From: Bedellia somnulentella
Taxonomy: Eukaryota; Arthropoda; Insecta; Lepidoptera; Bedelliidae
DNA: 64,000 nucleotides
Direction of reading: 5' to 3'
Assembly (NCBI GenBank): GCA_963576735.1
Contig: OY755171.1
Location: forward strand, 11,532,001 to 11,596,000
The notes below the pieces were generated by a model, which did no database searches, was not told the DNA's origin, and was given only the letters and a program-made list of their open reading frames with translations. The position numbers and the translations under genes are program-made. Each line of letters opens with the position of its first letter. Within the stretch, counting starts at the first letter, position 1. Shown here one piece after another: positions 30,831 through 42,709 of the stretch.

Positions 30831-31061
30831 GTTCAAACATTTATTTTTATTTTATTGACTAGAAATTCTCTAGGAATATTTTATATTGAAAAACAACGTT
30901 TGCTTACCCAGCTGAGTATACGTTTATATCATATACGTGTTATATACTTATATCAGCTATTTATGATTCCAAACACGAATATACTACAAGCATTAATAAA
31001 TGTTACTTATATACAACTTAAATATCACTCTGTATTGATAAAATGTGTATTTTATTGTATA

Positions 31062-31882
31062 CTAGTGGATCGTCCCAGCTTCGCACGGGTAGCGTTGTTT
31101 TTTTTAAATATCTGAAGTTTCTTTCTTCAGTCACTGCTCAAGCATTGTGAAATTCAGCGCAATGTTTTCAATTTATTAAATTTACAGCACTCCCTAAACA
31201 GTGTAGTTCGGTGATTTTAAATGCGCTTTGATGAACGGTTCAGTATTTCCGTTTAATAGCAAATTTTTGAATAAAACGCTATGAAGTATTTATAACAATC
31301 TAAAAAATAAATCATTACGTGGATGGAGGATGCAACTACTCGCGCGATCTAGTATGTTATATGTAAATTAGTAAAGATTTGGTTTTGATCACGGGCGCGA
31401 TGGCTTATTTTTTATGTATAATTTCGGTGTTTGTCTACCGATTTCTATGATTCTTTTTTTATTGAATAGGTAATAATGTTACCTTTTTAAATTTGGGATG
31501 AGTGAGACGTTTACAAACGTAAGAGTAAACAAATATAATCAGAATGCTCCGAACTGCTAAGCTATCAGGCATTACACGTGTTATTATGAGTCAACCATAA
31601 AAGATAGACATATGCTGCAAAAGAATATTTTTTTGAAAATTTTATGTAGAATATTTCCGTGATACATGATTTCTATGTAACTATAACCACTAAGGCTGCA
31701 CACGCGACGGAAGCTTAAAAAATGGAGTAACTTCCCCCGTTTTCCCAAATTTTCTCAAAATTCCCCTTCACTACTCTGCTGAAAAGTACACTATAACCTG
31801 CCCAGGAGTATGAAGAATAATTCTACCAAGTTTCGTTAAAATCCGTCGAGTAGTTTTTGTTTCCATAAGGAACATACAAACC

Positions 31883-31913
<31 letters not shown>

Positions 31914-32051
31914 GGACAGACAGACAGACAAAAATTTTACTGATTGCATTTTTGGCATCAGTATCGATCACTAATCACCCCCTGATAGTTATTTTGAAAA
32001 TATATTTAATGTACAGAATTGACCTCTCTACAGATTTATTATAAGTATAGA
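31062..32051 (-). mobile_element. Non-autonomous Helitron, 990 bp
   Basis: On the minus strand it begins TCTATACTTATAATAAATC directly after an A. It ends GGACGATCCACTAG directly before a T, with a CCCG/GGG stem a few bases before the CTAG. TC start, CTRR end, A-T insertion and a 3' hairpin are Helitron hallmarks. No Rep/helicase is present. A GACA array lies inside. Confidence 0.85.
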
Positions 32052-32916
32052 TTGCTGGTTCCGTTAGTTACTGCAACAACTATGTTGTAATTAAGCGGTA
32101 ATACGAAGCTGCATCACTACAGTATCATTTAGATTTTACAAAATAAAATATTTTTTCCTATTTCCAGTTCTTTTTCAACAATCTCTTCAACAGCTTCGTT
32201 AAGTAATAATGTTTGAAATTTGATAAAGTACGAAGTTAATGAAGGGCGGTGTGAACTAATAGATATTCATTAAAATGTTACTAACGATGTCATTTGCTCC
32301 CGCATTGAGGTCATTATTCAAATGGTGTTATTTTGATTCCATCGTCCGGAGGAGGAGAAGCTTGTTTTTATATAATAATGAGATTGGTATGGACGAAATA
32401 AATATGTTTGTTTAGTACAAAATTCAGTTATATATTAAATGTATTCTTAACTTATATAAATGCAGAGAATTAGAGTACACATTCAATTTCGTTATTTTCG
32501 CTTTGTAGCTTAACACCAGCTAGGCAGTTTTTTTGATATATTACTTCTTAAGGTCAAATAAAAAGACAAAAGATATTTTCATGCCGCTTTCAAAATATTA
32601 CGATTAAAAATCGGACCACTTACATAACACATACTTAACTTCGTTAGAATGGGGTGCGAAATCAATCAAAATATATTAAGTCGTATTTCATTAAACTTCT
32701 TTTTATTGACTTTAAATCACAACCCTTGTATGCTGAGATATCACTCTGTGTCCTTTGAAGGGTTTAACTACAAAGCATTTACGACCAAGTGAAGTTTTTA
32801 TAGTGAATTTACAGCATCACAAAGACTTGATTGAAAATTATATTAATAAGTGGACGAACACAGTAATGCACTTATGCAACTTATAAGACAAAACTTGTGT
32901 ATTATATAATTTTAGG
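32052..32916. other. Intergenic DNA, nothing recognised
   Basis: No supported exon or repeat family. Confidence 0.45.
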
Positions 32917-33064
32917 CATGCAGTATCACGTGAGTACACTGTCTAAGCAAAACGTGGGTACCTTATCTGGAAACTAGATGGCGCTTGCCATGTGAGTTCA
33001 GGAGTATTGGTACCTCTGCCAACCCCTTCGGGGATAAACGGCGTGAATGTTTATGTTTATGTTT
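32917..33064 (+). repeat. SINE-B
   Basis: This is a good plus-sense copy with AAAACGTGGGTACC, CCAACCCCTTCGGGGAT and a TTTATG tail. Confidence 0.8.
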
Positions 33065-33837
33065 TATATATGATTTCAACATAACTATGTGTGATACTTT
33101 TGTGTGAATTTTGGATAATTGGTGAGACATGTAATAATCTAAAGGCAATAACTATTTATTTCAATATTACTACTATAAATAGTGCTAGGCATTTAAGTTC
33201 CCATTGAGCCTTTATAATGAGATAAAATCTTTCACCAAAGTCATTCCTATTAGCATTTTCTTGTCTAGTACATAGCTAAATGTATATGCGTTCACAACTG
33301 ATAAGCCTTGCTCAAACTATTCTTGACCTAATTCGTTTATATCAAAACGTGTATGCAGAATTGTTTGGAAAATACCGATCTTGTCTATTGAATATAATCG
33401 TTTACTGAAAGTGCTGACTGAATAAGTTTTAGTGTGATTATTACATGAGATTTTCTGTTAGTCATTGAGTAGTCTGACCGGGGCTGTCCACTTAACTTGA
33501 CTAATGATGTGCGAGGAAAGGCCGTTTAGTGGACTAACTGAACTGACGTATCATCCTGACGGAACCAAAATGAAACGGTTTTTTTACACATTTTCTTTTT
33601 GAAACGTTTTAGTTGTATTTAGTTTTCAAAATGGAACGAAACTATCTGATTTTGACAATAACCAAAGTAGTAGAACTCCGTTATAAATTGTTGTATCAAC
33701 ATTTTTGCCGTCCTACAATTACGAGTCGATTGAGAAGTTTATACGAAAACTTGTTTCAGATGAAATAACTGTGATAACAGACAGGCAATGTATGCAGTGA
33801 TGGATACGATGTTCACCTGTTACCTTGGTAACTTTAC
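33065..33837. other. Intergenic DNA, nothing recognised
   Basis: No supported exon or repeat family. Confidence 0.45.
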
Positions 33838-34342
33838 ATACATACGCACATATTCTCACACCATTAATTCCCATTTGTGTATATTATTCCATTATTCTAT
33901 TAGCTGTGTAGTGTCGGCTTAGAATAGCACTTCCCCATTTCTTCCGGTGGGTGTACGTACGTATGAGGCGACGAACGGTATTGGGGCTTTTAAGAGATTT
34001 TTGGGCTTTGCGGTTGGAGATCCATCACCAACAACCTTTATTTCACCATCTTTTCCCCACGCAACTTCCAAACATGGCTGAGGAATTTCTAAATCCCTAG
34101 CTATGGCTACCCCTTAAAGGGATTTATAGCCGTGAGTATATGTATGTATGTAATTCCCATTTAGGTAGACAGAGACTGCTAATCACCACATTGTAAGATC
34201 CTGGCAGGACTCTTGAGCTTTGTCGACATTCATTACTATTTTTATGCATGCCCTTTTATTTTTCAAACTTTAACCACCTGCCTTTTTGTGCACATCTACT
34301 GTGTTCAACATCTACTGACATTACCATCCACCTTTGCTCTCT
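33838..34342 (-). repeat. LINE 3' end fragment, split by a SINE-A
   Basis: Minus-sense LINE tail occupies 33838-33876 and 34151-34342. The two parts join at TAATTCCCATTT, which is duplicated on both sides of the SINE-A at 33877-34150. Confidence 0.82.
33877..34150 (+). mobile_element. SINE-A inserted into a LINE tail
   Basis: The full SINE-A (from 33902) has a 12 bp duplication TAATTCCCATTT (33865-33876 and 34151-34162). The 25 extra bases before its usual start lie inside the duplication, so they arrived with the insert. Confidence 0.85.
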
Positions 34343-34357
34343 CTCTCAATATATATA

Positions 34358-34494
34358 CAGGCCTGCCCCCTATCACATGCCTACACTATCCAAGCAAAAC
34401 GTGGGTACTCTTAACACCAAGTGACAATGTCAACTCATGTTCAGTAGTATTAGAACCTCTGCCAACCCCTTCGGGGATATTCGGTATGAACGTT
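34358..34494 (+). repeat. SINE-B
   Basis: Plus-sense copy from GGCCTGCCCCCTATCAC to CCAACCCCTTCGGGGATATT and ATGAACG. It has no long tail. Confidence 0.75.
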
Positions 34495-34689
34495 TGAGTC
34501 TTGAGATATATATATGAAATAGCTAAAACAATAAAAGGGCATGCATGAATAATTAAGGTATATTTATTTATATACCATCCTCTTTATGTGCCCAAAACAT
34601 CTAAACATTACTTATTTAATATTTTTCACAATATTACACCGCACCTTTTACCAATCACACTATTGTCGTAACTAAATAAATAAACGAAT

Positions 34690-36210
34690 ATGTGTCGAAA
34701 TGCTGAGGGCTGGTAAAGGGTTAGTGGCTTCTTGGCTGTTCTTCCTTTTTCAGAAGTGTTGGGCACTTGGCAAAGTACCAAAAGATTGGTGTAGAGCCGT
34801 GATTGTGCCCCTATATAAAGGGAAAGGGTCACGCCAAGAAGCAAAAAACTACCGTGGTATCAGCCTACTCAGTGTTGTCGGCAAATTGTATGCGAAAGTT
34901 CTGATCGAAAGGGTGATGAAAGAAACGGATGAAAAAATTTGGGATGTACAAGCAGGATTTAGGAAGGGAATGGGATGTATGAATCAAGTCTTCTCCTTAA
35001 GGTGCATCACAGAGAAATTTTTGGCAAAAAACCAAAAAGTGTATTGCACCTTCATTGATTTGGAGAAGGCGTATGATAGGGTAGTAAGAAAGTATTTGTG
35101 GAAGGTGTTGTCTAAGTTCGGTTTGGGGAGCCAACTTATACGTGCATTGGAGTCACTCTATGAGGATTCCAATGCATGTGTGAGAGTAAACGGAGAAGAC
35201 ACGGACTGGTTTGAGATCTCTAGGGGTGTTCGACAGGGTTGTGTGGCTTCTCCGTGGCTCTTCAATTTGTTCATGGACGACTGTTTGAAAGAACTGCGCG
35301 AAAGTGATTATGGACTGAAAATGAGAGGGTTCATCATTAAATGCCTCTTATACGCTGACGATCAAGTGTTACTTGCATCAACGGTAAATGAGTTGCAGGA
35401 GATGGTGAACATTGCGTGTAAGTCTTTCGAAAGAAAGGGAATGAGAGTGAATGTGGACAAAACCAAAACAATGGTTTTTGAAAGAGAGGAAAGTATGACA
35501 GAATGTGACATTGTTATAAATGGTAAGAAAGTGGAACAAGTGAAAGAATTTGTATATCTGGGGAGTTTGTTTACTAGGGATGGAAAATGTGAGGAAGATA
35601 TTGAAAGGAGAGTTAAAAAGGGAAACGCGGTGAATGGAGCCATGAACAGTCTGATGTTGAGCCAGTCGTTGTCAGATAAGGCTCGAATGGCTGTGCATAA
35701 TGCTGTTCTGGTTCCCTCGCTGATGTATGGTAGTGAATGTTGGGCATGGCAGAAGAAGCATGAAAGTAGAGTTAATGCAGTGGAAATGAGATCCCTCAGA
35801 AGTATATGTAATGTAAGGCTGTGTGATAGAGTGAGAAATACTGTGATCCGTGAACGAGTAGGTTTGAAAGATGACGTAGTATGCAAGATAGAAAAAGGAA
35901 TGTTGAGGTGGTTTGGGCACATGGAGAGGATGGATGAAAATAAAGTAGCGAAAGAGATATATAGAGCCAATGTGGATGGGAATGTTAGTAGAGGACGGCC
36001 TCGTAAAACGTTTCTGGACCAGATAGAAAACGTTCTTATAAAGGCGGGGGTCCGAAGTGAGAAGAATAAAAGAGCATGTATGAGAAGGATAATGAATGTA
36101 AGGGAAGCAAGAGAGGTTTGTCAAGATCGTACTAAGTGGCGATCGATAGTCTCTGCCTACCCCAATGGGAATAATGGGCGTGAGTATAAGTAAGTAAGTA
36201 AGTAAATAAA
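34690..36210 (+). mobile_element. 5'-truncated RTE-like LINE with intact RT frame
   Basis: The element starts near 34690, inside what would be the reverse transcriptase domain, and ends in an AAGT repeat. The endonuclease part is absent. Several dead tail copies lie elsewhere in the window, and its 3' end resembles those of SINE-A and SINE-B. Confidence 0.85.
34700..36193 (+). CDS. Non-LTR retrotransposon reverse transcriptase, partial
   Basis: A 497-residue frame without stops. From the N terminus it has PLYKGKGSRQEAKNYRGISL (about 37-56), the catalytic FIDLEKAYD (118-126), RGVRQGC (175-181) and the YADD catalytic box (218-221). A C-terminal region follows with RWFGHMERMD, SRGRPRKTFLDQI and KWRSIVSAYPNG. 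This order suits RTE-type LINEs. The family's usual N-terminal apurinic endonuclease is missing, so the ATG at 34700 is simply the first in the truncated copy. The intact frame argues for a fairly recent insertion. It cannot move by itself. The last codons overlap the 3' stem-loop shared with the SINEs. Confidence 0.88.
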   Translation: MLRAGKGLVASWLFFLFQKCWALGKVPKDWCRAVIVPLYKGKGSRQEAKNYRGISLLSVVGKLYAKVLIERVMKETDEKIWDVQAGFRKGMGCMNQVFSLRCITEKFLAKNQKVYCTFIDLEKAYDRVVRKYLWKVLSKFGLGSQLIRALESLYEDSNACVRVNGEDTDWFEISRGVRQGCVASPWLFNLFMDDCLKELRESDYGLKMRGFIIKCLLYADDQVLLASTVNELQEMVNIACKSFERKGMRVNVDKTKTMVFEREESMTECDIVINGKKVEQVKEFVYLGSLFTRDGKCEEDIERRVKKGNAVNGAMNSLMLSQSLSDKARMAVHNAVLVPSLMYGSECWAWQKKHESRVNAVEMRSLRSICNVRLCDRVRNTVIRERVGLKDDVVCKIEKGMLRWFGHMERMDENKVAKEIYRANVDGNVSRGRPRKTFLDQIENVLIKAGVRSEKNKRACMRRIMNVREAREVCQDRTKWRSIVSAYPNGNNGREYK

Positions 36211-36237
36211 TAAAATAAATATATACGGACTTATTAT

Positions 36238-36473
36238 ACACAGATCAAGTTAGCCCTAAACTGAGTAAGAATTGTATAATGGGATACTAACTCAATGATA
36301 TATTTAATACTATATAATACACATTACTTAGTTTAGGGCTAACTTAGGTGTTCCCAAGACTAAGATACAATCATTTACGCTCATCACATAAATATTGCAC
36401 TCAACAGGGATCGAACCCGCAACCACCGGACCGAGAATCTAGTCACCTATCCACTCGGCCACGGCTGCCGTCT
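36238..36473 (-). repeat. tRNA-derived SINE with hairpin body
   Basis: The minus strand begins GGCAGCCGTGGCCGAGTGG (A box) and has GCGGGTTCGATCCC (B box). A body follows in which AAGTTAGCCCTAAACT pairs with AGTTTAGGGCTAACTT. This is the head of a tRNA-derived SINE; similar SINEs are common in butterflies. It is not a functional tRNA. Confidence 0.7.
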
Positions 36474-37235
36474 ATCTTTACCTATATGCGTAATAATACT
36501 TGATGTTATCTATTAGATCGCCCAGGATGGTCGAATAGGTTCAAGTAATGAAACTCTTCTACCATCATTGTAAAAATACATATGAGTGGAAGGTAATAAT
36601 AACTATTTTATTTTGGCCACTGTTAAAAGCCATAAAGATTACAAAATCATGTCTGCAATTATGTTGGCGAATCGATATGAACCGCAAGTGTTTTCATTGT
36701 GCCCACAAAAAATGTGCTTTCTTTACGAGCCATTCCGTTGATCCAATATTTCTTAGCGGCACACTGCGCGGTATCATAAAATAAAACGAAAAATTCTTTC
36801 TCCCCTTCGCCCCATGAAACCACGCCATTAGAAGTGTCGTTTTATAGTTCCCTTTTTCATATTAGTTCAGCTATAATGGGCTCAATATGTGGTCTTTTGT
36901 AGTAAATATTTATTTCATTTATATCAAACATTTGATAAATTCGGTTCGAACAAACTGTGTCCGCTGATTTATGATATCTGAACCGAAGTGATACTGTCCC
37001 AACAACTGAACTAAATCTCAAATACTTTGAACTCGGAACAGATTAAGTGTTGCATGTGTGTCCTTAATCAAGACACGACACAATAATGAGTTAAAATTAA
37101 TCAAAATAATGCCGCATGAATATATTATTACCGTCTTCTAAATGAATCATGTATTGTTGGCATAAATCGGAAAAAGGTTCATCTCCTCAGCTATTTGAAG
37201 ATATTTAATTAAGGAAAGTTTAAAAATAAGTAAGA
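36474..37235. other. Intergenic DNA, nothing recognised
   Basis: No supported exon or repeat family. Confidence 0.45.
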
Positions 37236-37365
37236 GTTGATGATGAGTATCAAACCACGTGACCTAAAAATCAATCAAAAAGCCCTAATACCTTTCATAT
37301 CTTCGTATAACACCAAAAGGAGGAAATGGGCAAATGCTATTCAAAGCCAACACTGCACAGCTAAA
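37236..37365 (-). repeat. SINE-A, 5' part, diverged
   Basis: AATCAATCAAAAAGCCCTAAT, AGGAAATGGGCAAATGC and CCAACACTGCACAGC follow SINE-A order. Confidence 0.6.
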
Positions 37366-38349
37366 TACACTACACTTGTTATAAACATACAAATACAAAG
37401 ATTTATATTGCAACGTAGTTATAGTGACTAACTCGCCCATAAAGGCTTTTGTAGTAGAAACCGCAGATAATCTACATATATGAAGAGTAGTGATTTACGT
37501 TACATAATATTTGCAATATTTGGCAATTTAAAAAAACAGGATTTTCATCATTATTTATAAATTTGTTCAGTTTCTCAAGAAACACATTTGAAATTTATGT
37601 GACTACTATATAATAATACGATTTTTGCCATTTAACCAGGAAGGAACCTTTAAACAAGTAACTACAAGGCAATGAGCACAGCTTTCCCCAATCCCGTACA
37701 ACAAACACTTGACAAAATACTGGCCTAATTGTGTTCGAGTACCGCCCTCAATTGTTCTGCATGAAAAATAGCCAGCTTTGGGTTGTTCGCGAACAAGACC
37801 ACTGCTCTTTGTTTAGTCTCTGCAATACAAAAAAATATGACTTTTGTTTTACGTTTCATAAGTCATAATTATTCAAGAGCTTAAAATAAGTTCAATTTAA
37901 GAGAAATTCATAATGCTTATTATATTATTTTCTCACAATGCAAGATTAAGGAGGCTTGGTATGAAAGTTAATAAGTATTTATATTATATTATTAATTGAC
38001 TCTATTTCTTGAGAAAGTGTTTAGATCCAAATTCTGGACGAAATGTTTCCAATCTGGTTTACAGGCTAGTGGTCTGTTCTTATACTGCACAATCGCATAA
38101 CATATATCTCAATGGTGTATTCATGATTTTGAATGTAGCGTACATGACATTGAGTAACTGTTAAAATTCAAAATTTACCAAAAAAAAATGGGAAAATTTA
38201 CTTTCAATTCTACATAAATAACAATAATACCAGATCTTATATAGAAACTAGATAGATTATAAACAATTTTCTTTACTGAAATGACGTGCAGAAAGACCAA
38301 TTCCAGATTGATACTGCAATTAAATTGAAAATGCTAAACATGCTATTAG
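37366..38349. other. Intergenic DNA, nothing recognised
   Basis: No supported exon or repeat family. Confidence 0.45.
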
Positions 38350-38360
38350 ATCAAACATCA

Positions 38361-38517
38361 TAAACATAACATAACATAAACGTTCACACCGTTTAGCCTC
38401 GAAGGGGTTGGCAGAGGTACCAATACTTCTGAACTCACATGGCAGCGCCATCTAGTGTCCAGAGAAGGTACCCACGTTTTGCTTAGACAGTGCACTCACG
38501 TGATAGGGGGCAGGCCT
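38361..38517 (-). mobile_element. 5'-truncated SINE-B with target duplication
   Basis: ATCAAACATCA occurs at 38350-38360 and 38518-38528. The 157 bp insert lacks the first about 40 bp of the full-length copy at 7605-7804 but keeps the whole 3' end and tail. Confidence 0.87.
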
Positions 38518-39112
38518 ATCAAACATCAAAGCATTCTAATCCCATGTTAATCGTTACAGAAATAGAATAGCACCTACCCAAAAATAATGACTCTTAAGGG
38601 CGTCCCCCGAAAAAGTGAGAACCTTGAAACGGCATTTGGGCTTCCCCCCTTGCCGTTTCCTCACCTTTAATCAAACTCGTAAAATAAGCCATGTAGTGAC
38701 TCACTAGTAACTATTATAACCATAAATTAAGCGCCATCTATGGAAATAGGCTCGTACTACGTTGTAGAATCGCGACGTGCGTATTGATATTATAATTTAT
38801 GTCTCGCTTGGATGAATATAATTTTATTATTGTAATTAAAATAACTAAAACAAAAACTTTAATTTCACAAAACTACTTTTTATGACAACTTCGGAATATA
38901 GGAGGGGAATATGTCTAGAAGAAAACTCGTGATAGTGGGTTTCATGTGACACCAAGTAAAAGGGGATTATGTTATTCTTAGCCGACACAACAAAGTGTTC
39001 GTGGAAGGCAGTAGAAATATCGTAACGAGCTATTATTGCAACGTCCAAAAGTCACACTTGAATAAAAAATCGACACAAATTATAAAACAGGAAAATTTTT
39101 TTAGTAAATACT

Positions 39113-39460
39113 ACCAGTCGCCTCTTACGTACACCCACCGGAAGAAATGGGGTAGTGCTATTCTAAGCCGACACTACACAGCAATAATATATATTTCATA
39201 ATAATAATTCATAAATATATACTTGGTTATAGTTTCTTGTTAGAAGTAAATATGCGTCTTTTGTATTTGTTTATTTACTTAATTAGAGGTTTGCTTTTTA
39301 AGGGATTTTTGGGCGATGCGGTTGGAGACCCATCACCAACAACCTTTATTCTACCATCTTTTACTTACTCAACTTCCAAAAGTGGCTGAGGAATTTTTAA
39401 TTTCTCAGCTCTGGCTACCCCTTTTAGGGATTTACAGCCGTGAGTATATGTATATATGTT
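39113..39460. mobile_element. SINE-A with inverted 5' part and spacer
   Basis: 39113-39183 is the first about 70 bp of SINE-A on the minus strand. 39291-39460 is the rest on the plus strand, starting near where the first part stops (about GGCGAC to GCTTTTTAAGGG). A 107 bp AT-rich spacer separates them. This suits twin priming with added sequence at the junction. Confidence 0.7.
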
Positions 39461-41489
39461 GTTCAAAAGTTTTTTGTTTAATTGGTAATTTTCGATTTTC
39501 TGCACATGTTTGTTTCCTTTATTTAATTTTCCGACGTTATTATAAGGTAAAAAAATACTTTTATTCTTTGGTTATACTAAACTATGTAATAAAGGGTATT
39601 TTTAAAAGAAAAGCAAACAACTTACTTCTTTATCTAATTAGAAACACTAGTCGTGTTCTCCAAAGATTTCTCCTCATGTCGATATAGTGGGATGAGTAAA
39701 CGCAAAAATAAAAATTATTATTTCATAAATTAGTATGAGCTCATTTGATTGAGTTATTTTTTTCACAGTGGTTTACATTTACAAAATGCAAAGTTCAATG
39801 AAAGACTAAAAATTTGAAAGGCAAGCACGAGCGCTCTTATATCGATACGATAACGGTTACAATGAGATGGCAGTATACGATACTAAGTAAGTGCGTAAGA
39901 GATGGCTGCTTTATACCACGCGATAACTAGTTTAAACACCGCTCGTACTAGCCGGGCTGGTCTATTTCACTTACTCTATCAATTCACCTTGACGAGATAG
40001 CTGAGTGGTTGCGAATTTATTTGAACCTTCTCATCCCCTCGCAAAGCTATACATTTTCGAAGTATAAACTAGAATTCTAGAATTATTAGCACATTAATAA
40101 AAGAAAATGAATCAAAATAATTTATTCGAAGAACGGTTTGAATGCACTTATTTAATATATTCTTTTTCATTTAAAAAAAGTAGAAATATTACTAAAAAGA
40201 GATGTAAAAACATCACATAAATTTAAAGCAAAAAGATAATAATTGTTTCAGCTAGATTTACGGAACATTAGGGTAAAACGAGCGTATTCACAAAACAGAA
40301 TAATTAGCAGTATTTTTAATAATGCATTTATCATCATACATAACCGAAAGAAAGTAAAGACAAAATTATTTTACGTGTAAAGAAATAAACAAAAGAGCAT
40401 ACTCCGGGCCGAAGATTTGAACTCACGCCCGAACCCTTACAGTATAGCACTTCATGCGTTGAACCATTTCGTTCTTATATGAGTGGGTGAAATTAACGAT
40501 AATATTACGATTGTGAACAAACTTATAATGTAAGGCAAAACAAGCGACTATGTTGCGCACAACGAAAAATAAATTATCAAAAAAGCGCGGGAAGCGGCAA
40601 GCAGCTATTACAGAAAAATCCGACACAAGCTCTGCGCATGAAGGCTACTCGTAACAGCCATCTGCCACCCGTTCTCCGCGCAGGGACCCGCTGAACATTG
40701 AAATTGAAATTAAGGGAAAATGCTTTGTAACTCCATAATTAGGATAAAAGACTAGAAAAATTATCATATCAATGATAGATTACTCAGTTGTCTACGCAAA
40801 TGTTAGGTAATCGGTAACATATATGCAGTATTCCGACAGCAGTATCAGATTTTACGATAAAAAAGCCCCCCACAAATATATTTTTTTCTTAGTCGATTAT
40901 TATCGAAAACGAAATATGAACCGTCATTATTGAAGAAAAGATATTGAACTTGAACATATATTTTATTTAGAGTGTGATTGTTTTATTGAGCGGATTTCAT
41001 TGAGTTTGAAAACTACCAAAATCAGTGAAATTTTCGAAGGAGGCCCTTAATAGTAAAAATCCAGTCCTGATTAAAAATGTTAGCGTTCAATTCAATTAAT
41101 TAATTAAATTTAATCGAAATCGCATACTTTTCTTATATAAATCTTGAGAACATTTCGACTACCAAAAAAGCTAAGAAATGTTTTCTTTACTATATTTGCA
41201 CTTGGATATTTCACAATGTTTAAAAGGAATAAAGAATAGTAAAAATAAAATAAAATTCAAAAGAAAGCCATTTTTTTATAAATTTTGTTCATTATCAGAG
41301 TTTTTCTATGTTAGGATTATTTTACATAGCATATAATCTTAGCATTTTTTTCATAGATTATAAAGAAGAGAATAGGGCATTTTAAGAAATATTTTGAAAA
41401 AATAAACCAATGAATAAAAAATTACATACATTACCATGTACCACTTAAAATATATGCGAATAAACACTTTGATTTATAAACTTTATCTA
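39461..41489. other. Intergenic DNA with tRNA-like scraps
   Basis: TAGCTGAGTGGTTGCG at about 40010 and, on the minus strand, GTGAGTTCAAATCTTCGG at about 40398-40415 resemble A and B boxes of old SINEs. No exon is supported. Confidence 0.4.
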
Positions 41490-41698
41490 TGGTTGAATTG
41501 AGAAAGGATTAATAGTTTGCCTTTAATATAATTTGTCTGGAGTTTGAATGATTGATGATCGTAAATTGTTGAAGAATATATAAATAGTAGAGACAATGTG
41601 GAAGATAATGATAGTAGAATAGAAGACAACCCCGAAGGACTAATTTAGATCAAATAGATAATGTGCTTGAAGGCAGGCTTCCGAAGTGCGAAAATAAA

Positions 41699-42301
41699 AT
41701 TAACAAAAAGAAAACCGACTTCATAGTTAGAAAAACAACTGAAAATATACAATCTAAGTAGTACTAAAAAGTACGAAATAAGTTTTTTAATTGAATATGA
41801 GTACTGTGATTAACACCTCAGCAATTTCTTTATTCCACACGCGTCAGTTCAACCTACCTAAATATTAAAATTCACTTAAATTAATTTGTGAGCCGGTGCC
41901 AGCCTGCGTGATGTGATGATTGATAATAATAAGTGTGTATTTCGCACTTCATATACATGTACAATGTAGGGTACCTTGTAGTTGTAGGGTAAATTGATTT
42001 TTGTACGTATTACCATTTAAAACGTTATGCGTATACATATATTGTTTAGATTGTGATAATCAGAGATAGATAGTAGGGTGAATTTACTTTTGGTTGACTG
42101 GCACCGATTCAAAAATTAATTTAAGAGAATTTTAATATTTAGGTAGGTTGAACTGACGCGTGTGGAATAAAGAAATTGCTAAAGTATTAATCACAGTACT
42201 CATATTCAATTAAAAAACTTATTTCGTACTTTTTAGTACTACTTAGATTGTTTATTTTCAGTTGTTTTTCTAACTATGAAGTCGGTTTTCTTTTTGTTAA
42301 A
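41699..42301. repeat. Long inverted repeat, about 200 bp arms
   Basis: 41699-41901 and 42099-42301 are about 95% identical inverted copies (ending CCGGTGCCA and starting TGGCACCG), with a 197 bp spacer. Confidence 0.85.
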
Positions 42302-42507
42302 AATTATTTTATTTTACGAGTTTTAGAGATGGGTAGACCTGGCAAAGATGCCTTTCGGATGAGGAAGCGACGGTTACTGTATTATTCTTCGTATTTCCGG
42401 TATTTCTATTATTGTACAATATTAAATAGGCTCAACCATATGTAACTTTACACTGTTTTTGAAATCCCTCGAAAGGCGATGGTCTACAATTCTACATCTC
42501 AAGAAAG

Positions 42508-42680
42508 ACTCAACCTTCACGCCGAATATCCCCGAAGGGGTTTGCAGGGGTAGTAATACTTCTGAATATCACGTGGCATTGTCACCTGTTGCTCAGAGTA
42601 CCCACGATTTGCTTGGACAGTGTTTTCACGTTATACAGGGCAGGCCTATCGGCGTTTTGAACAAATACACTGTCACATGC
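42508..42680 (-). repeat. SINE-B
   Basis: Minus-sense copy with TTCACGCCGAATATCCCCGA, TACCCACGATTTGCTTGG and GGGCAGGCCTATCGGCG. Confidence 0.75.
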
Positions 42681-42709
42681 TTGTGAGTTTCGACAGTCCC
42701 CTCGATTTC

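Noticed and set aside
31880..31931. GACA/TCTG arrays as independent microsatellites
   Set aside because: Both arrays (also 44443-44503) are internal parts of the Helitron family.
35362..36241. Minus-strand frames of 202 and 189 codons
   Set aside because: They lie opposite the LINE reverse transcriptase and have no motif; they are shadows of its codon bias.
36395..36473. tRNA gene on the minus strand
   Set aside because: A and B boxes are present but the cloverleaf is incomplete and a SINE body follows, so it is a tRNA-derived SINE.
38580..38660. GC-rich patch with CCTTGAAACGG and CCGTTTCCTCACC as a hairpin gene
   Set aside because: Partial self-pairing only, no repeat partner and no frame.
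39316..39687. 123-codon plus-strand frame
   Set aside because: Its first part is the SINE-A 3' half, so it is chance read-through of a repeat.
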